From VFMC01 sp046331225 (lineage in GTDB: Bacteria; Actinomycetota; Acidimicrobiia; Acidimicrobiales; Ilumatobacteraceae), in assembly GCA_046331225.1 (NCBI GenBank), contig JAXLRF010000002.1, positions 496,001 through 560,000 of the forward strand: a DNA stretch of 64,000 nucleotides. Reading direction: 5' to 3'. The notes under the pieces were generated by a model. The model was not told the origin of the DNA, did not search any database, and saw only the letters and a program-made list of their open reading frames with translations. Position 1 is the stretch's first letter. The number at the start of each line of letters is the position of its first letter. Shown here piece after piece: positions 57,098 to 64,000 of the stretch. The translations under genes were made by a program, and so were the position numbers.

Positions 57098-58659
57098 TCG
57101 ACCTGCTCGTCGACCATCCCGTCGCCCTGCTGTTCGTCGTGCTCGCCGTCGGTGCGGCGCTCGGTGCCGTGCGCGTGCGGGGCGTGTCGCTCGGGCCCGC
57201 CGGTGCCCTGTTCGCCGGCCTCGCGCTGTCGGCGATCGACGAACGGCTGGCCATCCCCGAGGTGGTGGGCAGCGTCGGCCTCGCACTGTTCACCTACGGC
57301 ATCGGCCTGTCGAGCGGGCCGCAGTTCTTCACGTCGATGCGTTCGCAGGCCCGCACCCTGGGCGTGGTCGGCGTGTGCCTCGCGTTCGCGGCCGGGCTCG
57401 TGCACCTGCTCGGCGCCTGGCTCGATCTCGGCCAGGGCACGGTGGCCGGCCTGTTCGCCGGGTCGCTCACCAACACCCCTGCGCTCGCCGCGGCTCGTGA
57501 CGCCCTCGACGGATCGACCGAACCGGTGGTCGGCTACTCGGTGGCGTATCCCATCGGCGTGATCGGCATGATCGTCGCGGCCATGGTGGTGCTGCGGATC
57601 GCGGGCCGCTCACCCAACGCGGACGACCGCGACCTGCCGCTCGCGCTCGGCAGCCGCACCATCCGGGTGCACGAGAACCTGCCGACCGCGCTGCGCGACC
57701 TCGGTGCCAGCTCGGCGGTGTTCGCACGCGTCGAACGCGACGGCGAGCAGATGGTGCCCGGTCCCGACTTCGAACTGTGGGCCGGCGACCTCGTGTCGGT
57801 GACCGCCCCGCTCGGCGTGCTCGACGAGGTGACCGCCAAGCTCGGCTCGGCCGTCAACACCCACCTCAGCCACGACCGTTCGCGGCTCGACATGCGGCGC
57901 ATCGTCGTGTCGTCGCGGCTCGTCACCGGCCGCCGGCTCGGCGATCTCGAACTGCACCAGCGCTTCGGCGCCGTCGCCACACGGCTGCGCCGCGGTGACG
58001 TCGACCTGCTCGCGCACGACGACGTGGTGCTGCAGCCGGGCGACCGGGTGCGCGTGGTGGCACCCCGCGAGCAGATGGGCGAGATCAGCCGGCTGCTCGG
58101 CGACAGCGAACGGCGCGTCGGCGAGCTCGACGCGGTGGGCTACACGCTCGGCCTCGCGCTCGGCACGCTGATCGGTCTGATCGAGATCCCGCTCGGCGGC
58201 GCCACGTTCGCGCTCGGCACCGCCGGCGGCCCGCTGGTGGTGGGCCTGCTGCTCGGCCGGCTCGAGCGCACGGGCCCGATCACGTGGCAGCCTCCGTACG
58301 GCGCCGGGATGTCGATCCGGCAGCTGGGCACGATCCTGTTCCTCGGCACCGTCGGCAGTCGCTCGGGGTCGGCGCTGGTCGACGCGTTGTCGTCGAGCCA
58401 GGGCGCCAAGCTGGCCGTGGCCGGTGTGATCACGGTCGCCGCCACCGCCGCGGTGTTCCTGACGATCGGCCGTCGACTGCTCGGCCTCGGTGGCGCACGC
58501 CTCGCCGGCGCGCTGGCGGGCCTCGAGACCCAGCCGGCGGTGCTCGCCTTCGCCAATGAGCAGACCGCCGACGACCGGGTGAGCACTGCGTACGCGCTGG
58601 TGTTCCCGGTGGCGATGCTGCTGAAGATCGTGCTCGCGCAGGTGCTCACCTTCTGGTGA
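57094..58659 (+). CDS. AAE-family (aspartate:alanine exchanger-type) transporter
   Basis: A 521-aa membrane protein. Two blocks of five to six TM helices (about 1-185 and 370-521) flank two TrkA-C-like domains (about 190-350: LGSRTIRVHENLP, DFELWAGDLVSVTAP, DVVLQPGDRVRVVAP). The AspT/YidE/YbjL family exchanges or exports amino acids and other anions. The start MIDLLVDHPVALLFVV fits the family's opening (MIDFLV); an ATG at 57076 is open but would add only six residues. Confidence 0.86.
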   Translation: MIDLLVDHPVALLFVVLAVGAALGAVRVRGVSLGPAGALFAGLALSAIDERLAIPEVVGSVGLALFTYGIGLSSGPQFFTSMRSQARTLGVVGVCLAFAAGLVHLLGAWLDLGQGTVAGLFAGSLTNTPALAAARDALDGSTEPVVGYSVAYPIGVIGMIVAAMVVLRIAGRSPNADDRDLPLALGSRTIRVHENLPTALRDLGASSAVFARVERDGEQMVPGPDFELWAGDLVSVTAPLGVLDEVTAKLGSAVNTHLSHDRSRLDMRRIVVSSRLVTGRRLGDLELHQRFGAVATRLRRGDVDLLAHDDVVLQPGDRVRVVAPREQMGEISRLLGDSERRVGELDAVGYTLGLALGTLIGLIEIPLGGATFALGTAGGPLVVGLLLGRLERTGPITWQPPYGAGMSIRQLGTILFLGTVGSRSGSALVDALSSSQGAKLAVAGVITVAATAAVFLTIGRRLLGLGGARLAGALAGLETQPAVLAFANEQTADDRVSTAYALVFPVAMLLKIVLAQVLTFW

Positions 58660-58687
58660 GCCGGACGTCCGCCCGGCCCGCCTGGGG

Positions 58688-59077
58688 TCAGGCGACGGCG
58701 ACGACCGCGATCTCCATCTGCCACTCGGGCCGGGCGAGTGCCGGCACGGTGACGAGCGTGCTCGCCGCGCGGTGGTCGCCCATCGCCCGGTCGCGAGCCG
58801 CCATCACCAGACCGAGCGAGGCGAGGTGATCGACCACCACGTACGTGGTGATGCTCACCACGTCGCTGATCAGCAGATCGGCCTCGTTCAGGATCGCGGT
58901 GATGTTCTGCCACACCACCTCGGCCTGTTCGGCGATGTCGGTGGGTGTGCTGCCGTCGGGAGCGGTGGGCACCACCCCGCTGGTGTGGAGGATGCGGCTC
59001 GCACCGGTGCTCAGCATCGCATGCACGTAGTTGGCCGCCGGGGGCGCCATCGTCGGGGGGAGGATCGGCGTGTTCAT
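58688..59077 (-). CDS. RidA-family (YjgF/YER057c/UK114) protein
   Basis: A 129-aa protein. The core is HTSGVVPTAPDGST, AEVVWQNITAILNEADLLISDVVSITTYVVV and a C-terminal ARPEWQMEIAVVAVA with the conserved Arg and a Glu that in RidA contacts the imine. It deaminates reactive enamines/imines from PLP enzymes or acts in a related way on a catabolic intermediate. Convergent with the AAE transporter, 28 bp apart. Confidence 0.87.
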   Translation of the reverse strand: MNTPILPPTMAPPAANYVHAMLSTGASRILHTSGVVPTAPDGSTPTDIAEQAEVVWQNITAILNEADLLISDVVSITTYVVVDHLASLGLVMAARDRAMGDHRAASTLVTVPALARPEWQMEIAVVAVA

Positions 59078-59107
59078 CCGCCGATCATCGCGGACCGGCC
59101 GCAGGGA

Positions 59108-60103
59108 TCAGGCGATGCCGAGATGCTCGTCGAGCAGGTCGAGCACCTCGCGGTTCACCGCCGGGTCGACCTTGCGACCGAAGTACGCGCCGGACGCGAC
59201 GATGTCGGGCAGCATCGAGGGCTCGAGGATCGCCGGGTGCGAGAGCTTGCTCTTCTGGAAGTCCCAGAACTGGCGCCGCGTCCACCACCGACGCTGCTGC
59301 GGCTGATGGTCGTCGACCGGGGAGGCGTCGGTGCCGTCGAGCTGGTACGGCCACCGGATGTAGCGACGGTGCTCGCCGGCCGACGTGAGGTGAGGCGCGT
59401 TGCCGACGATCGTCTGCAGGTACGACTCCTCCGGGAACATGCCCCACCGGAAGTGCCGGGCGAGCCGACGGTCGCGGGCGTGGTGCTCGACGAGGAGCGC
59501 CCCGGCAGTGGCGTCGACCGAGAACCACTGGCTCCCCGCGAAGCACGCCCGGCCGGCCCACAGCGAACGTGACGCACCGCGCCAGTCGTGACGCAGCTGG
59601 GCCCGGCGCAGCAGCTCGCCCGGGACGGTGCCCCGGTACTTGATCGTGCGGATCGGCAGCGGCAACGGCAACACCGCGTCGAGGTGACGACGTGGCGACG
59701 CGAACCGGAAGTCGTCCCGCGACCGGTCCTCGGTGACCGGCACCACCTCCATCAGTGCGTTCACCGTGCACGCCGCCAACTCGCGCACCACCTCGTCGGC
59801 GGGTCGCACGGGGTAGTCGGCACCGCTCAGCACGTGGATCCAGTCGGGCGGATCCCGTCGGCCGAGGAGGTCGGCGATCGACAGCACGGTGGCCTCGACC
59901 ACCGAGAAGTCGGCCCAGGCGGTACGCAGGTGCGGCCGGACGAACGAGGCGTTGCCCTCGAGCGGCTCGTCGAACGGGCATTGCGCGAAGTCGTGGTGCA
60001 CGGCGATCTGCGGCCCGTCGTAGGCACGGGTGAGCGTGCGCACCAGCCGCGCGGTCTGCTCCGTGCCCCGGTGCGAGAGCACGACGAACCCCATCGACGT
60101 CAT
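59108..60103 (-). CDS. GT14-like (core-2 branching type) glycosyltransferase
   Basis: A 331-aa protein of the Branch superfamily: MGFVVLSHRGTEQTARLVRTL, VHHDFAQCPFD, DWIHVLSGADYPVRP and GSQWFSVD with the EES-type FPEESYLQTI. These enzymes transfer N-acetylglucosamine or xylose in beta-linkage using a metal-free or metal-light mechanism. No TM helix, so it acts on the cytoplasmic face in surface-glycan synthesis. Its ATG overlaps the stop of the GT2 gene. Confidence 0.8.
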   Translation of the reverse strand: MTSMGFVVLSHRGTEQTARLVRTLTRAYDGPQIAVHHDFAQCPFDEPLEGNASFVRPHLRTAWADFSVVEATVLSIADLLGRRDPPDWIHVLSGADYPVRPADEVVRELAACTVNALMEVVPVTEDRSRDDFRFASPRRHLDAVLPLPLPIRTIKYRGTVPGELLRRAQLRHDWRGASRSLWAGRACFAGSQWFSVDATAGALLVEHHARDRRLARHFRWGMFPEESYLQTIVGNAPHLTSAGEHRRYIRWPYQLDGTDASPVDDHQPQQRRWWTRRQFWDFQKSKLSHPAILEPSMLPDIVASGAYFGRKVDPAVNREVLDLLDEHLGIA

Positions 60104-61068
60104 CGGACCGATCCTCCTCCGGCCCCGGCGGACCTCAGCCGACGTGCACGTCGCAGCGATCGCACCCACGCCCACGGACCGGCCGTCCAGCCGCGGATCT
60201 CGGTCCACACGATCGGTGGCGTCGAGGCACGACCTCGGGTGAGCGCCAGCACCTGCCGGACCGCATGCGCGGGCAACTCGACGACGAGCCGGTGCGCCCC
60301 GCGCAGGTCGCGGTCGCGCACCAGCGTGGTGAGGTGGTACGCGACGTGGCCCTTGCTGTACGCGTACACCTGCCGCCTCAACGCGTCCTCGGTGTCGCGG
60401 TGCTCGTGATCGACGACCGCCGCCGGTTCGTAGACGATCGTCCCGCCCGCACGCAGGATCCGGTAGAACGCGTACGTGTCCTCGGAGCAGCCCGTCGGGG
60501 TGCCGGCACCCAAGGCCTCGTCGAGCGGCCCGATGCGTCGATCGACGAACAGCGCAGCGCGGAACGCCGCGTTGGCAGTGGCACCGATGTCCCAGGTGGG
60601 CACGGCGTGGCGGCGGAACGAGCGGAACCAGTCGGCGTCGTAGCGGGCCGGCTCGGGTCCGCGGCCCAGCCCGCCGTACGCCTCGAACATCCGAGCACCC
60701 GGCGTGTCGAGCGTGAGCGGCTGCACATCACCGGTCACCGCCTGCACCACCGGATCTGCGAACGGCCGCAGCAACTGCTCGAGCCAGTCGGCCCGCGGCA
60801 CGGTGTCGTCGTCGGTGAAGGCGAGCAGCGGGTGCACGGCCGCACGCACGCCCGCATTGCGGGCGAACGACAGACCGGGCCGCGGCTCGTCGATCAGACG
60901 CACGTGGTCGAACCGCTCCAATGCCCGACGCGTCGACGCCACCTGGTCGGCACGGTTGACCACCACCACGACCTCACCGCCCGGCGGGAGTTGCGGCACC
61001 ACGGCGTCGAGGCACCGGCACAGCATGTCGAGCCGGTCACACGTGGCGATCACCACCGACACGCTCAC
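60100..61068 (-). CDS. family 2 glycosyltransferase
   Basis: A 322-aa GT-A enzyme: VSVVIATCDRLDML, PRPGLSFARNAGVRAA, the metal-binding DDDTVP and a GCSEDTYAFYRILRAGG segment (catalytic base ED). The C-terminal RRARRLRS tail is basic and could contact the membrane. It transfers a sugar from a nucleotide donor to the growing glycan. The GTG follows a GGAGCGAG stretch. Coupled to the GT14-like gene; divergent from the second GT2. Confidence 0.83.
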   Translation of the reverse strand: MSVSVVIATCDRLDMLCRCLDAVVPQLPPGGEVVVVVNRADQVASTRRALERFDHVRLIDEPRPGLSFARNAGVRAAVHPLLAFTDDDTVPRADWLEQLLRPFADPVVQAVTGDVQPLTLDTPGARMFEAYGGLGRGPEPARYDADWFRSFRRHAVPTWDIGATANAAFRAALFVDRRIGPLDEALGAGTPTGCSEDTYAFYRILRAGGTIVYEPAAVVDHEHRDTEDALRRQVYAYSKGHVAYHLTTLVRDRDLRGAHRLVVELPAHAVRQVLALTRGRASTPPIVWTEIRGWTAGPWAWVRSLRRARRLRSAGAGGGSVR

Positions 61069-61111
61069 GACCAGCTCGCTCCCGGTCGCTCCGAGACCCC
61101 GCCGTCGGCCG

Positions 61112-61117
61112 TAGCCT
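61112..61117 (+). promoter_or_regulatory. -10 box (TAGCCT) of the second GT2 gene
   Basis: TAGCCT lies 7 nt before the GTG at 61125; leaderless layout. Confidence 0.4.
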
Positions 61118-61124
61118 GCCGGAC

Positions 61125-62108
61125 GTGGCCGACCCGACCTCGACGTCCGAGCCGAGCGGCGGCGCAGCGGCCACGCGGGTGGCCGTGATCGTGACCGCCT
61201 ACCAGAAGGCGCGCTGGCTCGATCGCGCCATCCGCAGCTGTGTCGAGCAGGACCATCCCGCCCTCGAGGTGATCGTCGTCGACGACGGCTCGACCGACGA
61301 CCCCGCCACCGTCGTGGCGGGCCACCCAGGCGTGCGCTTCGTCCGCAAGGACAACGGCGGGCCCAGCTCGGCCCGCAACGCGGGCATTCGCGCCACGACG
61401 GCCGAGTTGGTCGTGTTCGTCGACGGCGACGACTGGTTGCTGCCCGGGGCCGTCGCCGCCAACGTGGCCGCGTTCGGCACCACACCACGGCCGGGCATGG
61501 TGGCCGGCGGCTACGTCGACTGGTGGGAGTCCGACTCGCCCGAGCCCGATCTGTCGCGGGTGAGCACTGCGTTCGGCGCCGGGCCGACTCCGGTGTCGCA
61601 CCGCGGCTTCGCCGACCTGCTCCGCCACGGCAACCACATCGGCATGCTCGGTGCGGTGATGTTCGACCGAGCTGCCCTCGTGGCGAGCGGCGGCTGGGAC
61701 GACGCCACGCGGGCGTGCGAGGACTACGACGTGTACCTGCGCATGGCCCGCGACCATCTCGTCGCCTACCACGACCGGCCGCTCGCCGTGTACCGGCGCC
61801 ACGACACGAACCTCAGCCTCGACTCGCCGCTGATGCTCCAGACCGGGATCCGCGTGCTCCGACGGCAGCGCGAGGCCTGCGCCGGCGACCCGGTGCTGCG
61901 CCGAGCCCTCGACGACGGCCTCGCCACGATGCGCTCGTGGTACGGCTGGTCGACCGTGGCGGCGATCGGTCCCGCGGTGCGCGAACGCCGCTGGCGCGAC
62001 GCCGGTCGCGCCACGATCGCCGGGATGCGGTACGCACCGCGGCTCGTCGCCGGCCGCCTGCTCGGCCGCGCTCGGCGCGTGGCGCCGCAGATGCTGGGCC
62101 GACGCTGA
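61125..62108 (+). CDS. family 2 glycosyltransferase
   Basis: A 327-aa GT-A enzyme: RVAVIVTAYQKARWLDRAIRSCVEQ, VVDDGSTDDP, NGGPSSARNAGI and the DxD in FVDGDDWLLP, with the late RACEDYDVYLRMARD (catalytic ED). The C-terminal half is helix-rich and basic. It is the only plus-strand gene of the glycan locus and may have its own promoter. The donor is unknown. Confidence 0.83.
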   Translation: MADPTSTSEPSGGAAATRVAVIVTAYQKARWLDRAIRSCVEQDHPALEVIVVDDGSTDDPATVVAGHPGVRFVRKDNGGPSSARNAGIRATTAELVVFVDGDDWLLPGAVAANVAAFGTTPRPGMVAGGYVDWWESDSPEPDLSRVSTAFGAGPTPVSHRGFADLLRHGNHIGMLGAVMFDRAALVASGGWDDATRACEDYDVYLRMARDHLVAYHDRPLAVYRRHDTNLSLDSPLMLQTGIRVLRRQREACAGDPVLRRALDDGLATMRSWYGWSTVAAIGPAVRERRWRDAGRATIAGMRYAPRLVAGRLLGRARRVAPQMLGRR

Positions 62109-62153
62109 ACACTGCTCGCTCACGGCCACCGAAGCCACCGACACCACAGGTCC

Positions 62154-62879
62154 TCAGCCGTCCGCGCGCTTCACCGCTCGCACGCACACGAGCATCGGGT
62201 ACTGCGGATCGGCCTGCTCGAGCTCGGCCGTGGTGAGCTCCTCGGCCGCGATGCCCTCGAGGAACGAGATCGTCGTGAGGACGTTGCCGAACACCGAGAG
62301 CTCGACGTCGTCACCGAACTCGTCCCGGAAGAGCCGTTGCGCGGCGTTCGGCCGTACCGTCCACTGCCACATGTCGCGCCACTCGTCGGCCCCGGTGTGA
62401 GCGATGCCTGGGCAAGTGACGAGCGCGACGCCGCCCGGCTTGAGGATGCGGTGCAGGGTGGCCACAGCAGCTCGGAGGTCGTACACGTATTGCAGGGTCT
62501 GTGTGATCAGCAGACAATCGAACGCGTCGGACGGCAAGAAGGAGCCGTCGGCGAGGTCCCCGACGAAATCGGCTTCGGGGTTGTCGGCGTGGATGTGCAA
62601 GACGTCGGCCTGGGCGACTCTCTCACCTCCGAAGGCTCTGGTGTAGGTCGAATCCCCGATCTCGAGCACGCGGCCTCTGACGTCCTCGGCGTGGCTCGAC
62701 AGGAACTGGTCGATGTACCACCGGTCGACCGGGGTACCGCGATCGAAGCCGAACCAACGGCTGACCGGCTCCACACTGCGCAGCGATCCCCAGCGCACCG
62801 CGGCCCGACCGAACCGGGACCGAAGGCGATCGCGGAGCCTCGTCGGCAGCAGGGCCGATATCGATCGGGTCAATCTCAT
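62154..62879 (-). CDS. SAM-dependent methyltransferase (class I)
   Basis: A 241-aa protein with motif I VLEIGDSTYT (family ExGxGxG loosened), an acidic-loop region ADVLHIHADNPEADFVGDL, motif II LLITQTLQYVYDL and motif III ILKPGGVALVTCPG. The N-terminal 60 residues are Arg-rich. Probably O-methylates a sugar or lipid of the surface glycan. The ATG overlaps the deacetylase stop (ATGA). Confidence 0.78.
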   Translation of the reverse strand: MRLTRSISALLPTRLRDRLRSRFGRAAVRWGSLRSVEPVSRWFGFDRGTPVDRWYIDQFLSSHAEDVRGRVLEIGDSTYTRAFGGERVAQADVLHIHADNPEADFVGDLADGSFLPSDAFDCLLITQTLQYVYDLRAAVATLHRILKPGGVALVTCPGIAHTGADEWRDMWQWTVRPNAAQRLFRDEFGDDVELSVFGNVLTTISFLEGIAAEELTTAELEQADPQYPMLVCVRAVKRADG

Positions 62880-63562
62880 GCGCGGTCGAACTCCGGCGAA
62901 ATCGGGACGAAGTCCAAGCCGTTGTCTCGGACAGCTCGGACGATCTTCGGTACGGCGTTCACCGTCGCGGACCGGTCCCGCGCCGCCTCGGACTCGGGAA
63001 GCTCCGCAGCATCGTGGAGCAGCACGATGTCCCCCGACTGTGCAGCGGAACACCGACGCGCGATCTCGGCGGAGGTGATGCCGTCTCGCCAGTCCTCGGG
63101 ATCCACGCTCCACAGCCACGTACGAAGACCGGCGCGACGGCTCATCGCAGCGCTTCGCCAGGTCACGAGACCCGTCGGCGGTCGGAAGAGCCACACCGGC
63201 GCGCCGGTCACGCTCTCGACCTGCTGGCGACCTCGTTCGAACGACCTGCGCATGGCACGGAGGCTCTGAGTGCGCGGATGAGCGTGCTCATCACTGTGGG
63301 AACCGACCGTGTGACCGTCGCTCAGCATCCGGCGAACGATCTCCGGATGATCCAGAGCGCGACGCCCCACACAGAAGAACGTTGCTCGAACCTGCAGCCT
63401 GGCGAGTTCGTCGAGCAGGACCGGGGTCCACTTCGGATCAGGACCGTCGTCGAAGCTCAGGCACACACCACCGTTCGGCAGCATGCAGCGCACGAAACCG
63501 AGTCGGTGCCTCATCCGCTCGCCATCGAGGTGCCATCGGGCAGCGTCGACGAATCGATTCAT
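62876..63562 (-). CDS. NodB-domain polysaccharide deacetylase
   Basis: A 228-aa NodB-fold enzyme. The motifs are LSFDDGPDPKWT (D-D), GSHSDEHAHP (HxxxH zinc site), FRPPTG, LWSVDPEDW and IVLLHDA. No signal peptide is seen, so it may act on the cytoplasmic side. It removes N- or O-acetyl groups from a sugar chain. GGGGAGG lies 4 nt before the ATG, which rules out a longer start. Coupled to both neighbours. Confidence 0.85.
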   Translation of the reverse strand: MNRFVDAARWHLDGERMRHRLGFVRCMLPNGGVCLSFDDGPDPKWTPVLLDELARLQVRATFFCVGRRALDHPEIVRRMLSDGHTVGSHSDEHAHPRTQSLRAMRRSFERGRQQVESVTGAPVWLFRPPTGLVTWRSAAMSRRAGLRTWLWSVDPEDWRDGITSAEIARRCSAAQSGDIVLLHDAAELPESEAARDRSATVNAVPKIVRAVRDNGLDFVPISPEFDRA

Positions 63563-64000
63563 CGTACCTCCCCGATCGGACCATTGGGACCGTCGAGCGT
63601 GAACTCGCATCGAATGTTCACCACTGGGCCGGGGCCGTGCCAACCCGTCGGTCCGCCCACGACCTCGAACGCGATCGAACGGTCGGTGTTGATGAACTCC
63701 TGGTAGGGGTTTCCCGCCCAGAACGTCACCTCGAACCGTCCAGGGGTGAGCACGCCCGGCAGAGTCATGGTGCCTTCGTAGGTGCCACTCTCCAGACGCG
63801 TCGCGAACGGAGGAAAGTCCTCCAGGACGGGTCGGCCTCGGGTGTCGAAGAGGGTGATGGCTGCCTGGAACGGCTCGAGGAAGTGGTCGGCTGTCAACCT
63901 GAACGAGAACCTGACCGGCTCTCCTTCGGGGATCACGGCTCCGGCGCCCGACTCGACCGCGACCGCGAAGTGCTCGAGCCGCAACCCGACGTCACCGACG
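63559..64000 (-). CDS. polysaccharide ABC transporter ATP-binding protein, Wzt-like C-terminal domain (partial)
   Basis: Only the 3' 440 bp are in the window; the frame stays open to position 64000. The visible part is the beta-sandwich domain that in Wzt-type ATPases binds the glycan tail: RLEHFAVAVESGAGAVIPEG, VRFSFRLTADH, FEVTFWAGNP and a final VVNIRCEFTLDG. The Walker motifs would lie beyond the window, so the assignment is by the tail only. It marks this locus as an ABC-exported surface polysaccharide. Confidence 0.6.
   Translation of the reverse strand, partial: VGDVGLRLEHFAVAVESGAGAVIPEGEPVRFSFRLTADHFLEPFQAAITLFDTRGRPVLEDFPPFATRLESGTYEGTMTLPGVLTPGRFEVTFWAGNPYQEFINTDRSIAFEVVGGPTGWHGPGPVVNIRCEFTLDGPNGPIGEVR

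Overview
The window is very high in GC, densely packed and rich in acyl-CoA dehydrogenases, acyl-CoA ligases, SDR oxidoreductases, Rieske and extradiol oxygenases, MMPL and hemerythrin proteins. Many genes carry a TANNNT box 6-8 nt before the start codon, which implies leaderless transcripts. Together these features point to an actinobacterium; the exported FDTRP-type repeat modules and the lipid and aromatic catabolic content suggest the Acidimicrobiia (Ilumatobacter-like). This placement is inference. No rRNA, tRNA, CRISPR array or insertion sequence was recognised. Layout: 1-5463 holds the end of an acyl-CoA dehydrogenase, a lipoprotein cytochrome c with a DUF2231 membrane protein, a hemerythrin/MMPL pair, a Rieske oxygenase and a small unknown protein. 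5468-11438 holds a secreted M4 metalloprotease with three C-terminal tandem repeats and a coupled GH1/GH130 glycosidase pair. 11568-18958 holds an HDOD signalling protein, a leader-peptide/hairpin element with a 57-aa ORF, an FtsX-type ABC exporter with two ATPases (one fused to an AbrB-like tail), a DyP peroxidase and a DUF1003 protein. 18951-27389 holds a LuxR regulator, two SDRs, a kinase-like/NTF2-like operon, a PEP-mutase-family enzyme and a GAF histidine kinase. 27438-33387 encodes most of an upper aromatic meta-cleavage pathway: ring-hydroxylating dioxygenase alpha and beta, dihydrodiol dehydrogenase, extradiol dioxygenase and C-C hydrolase, with a TetR regulator between the two operons. 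33541-39305 is an unusual accessory cluster: two paralogous PhyH oxygenases, a kinase-like protein, a histidine phosphatase, an SDR, a class IV aminotransferase and a TetR whose probable operator occurs on both sides of it. 39352-49198 holds a broken DUF1905 gene, an acyl-CoA ligase, a membrane EAL phosphodiesterase, a GH18 hydrolase, a DUF2157-like membrane protein and two acyl-CoA dehydrogenase-family genes. 49293-59077 holds a DUF1996 lipoprotein behind a flagellar-sigma-like promoter, an acyl-CoA ligase, DNA glycosylase Tag, a hemerythrin-like protein, a B12-dependent mutase large subunit, a collagen-like/propeller secreted protein, an AAE-type transporter and a RidA protein. 59108-64000 is the start of a surface-glycan locus (GT14-like, two GT2, methyltransferase, NodB deacetylase, Wzt-type ABC protein). 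Within operons, adjacent genes are repeatedly joined by ATGA or GTGA stop/start overlaps, so translational coupling is the rule here. The most unusual items are the PhyH/aminotransferase/kinase cluster with its paired operators, the leader peptide plus competing hairpins at 12797-12917, the sigma-28-like promoter at 50416-50443, the shared export repeat in two unrelated proteins, and several gene remnants (25890, 33463, 39352).
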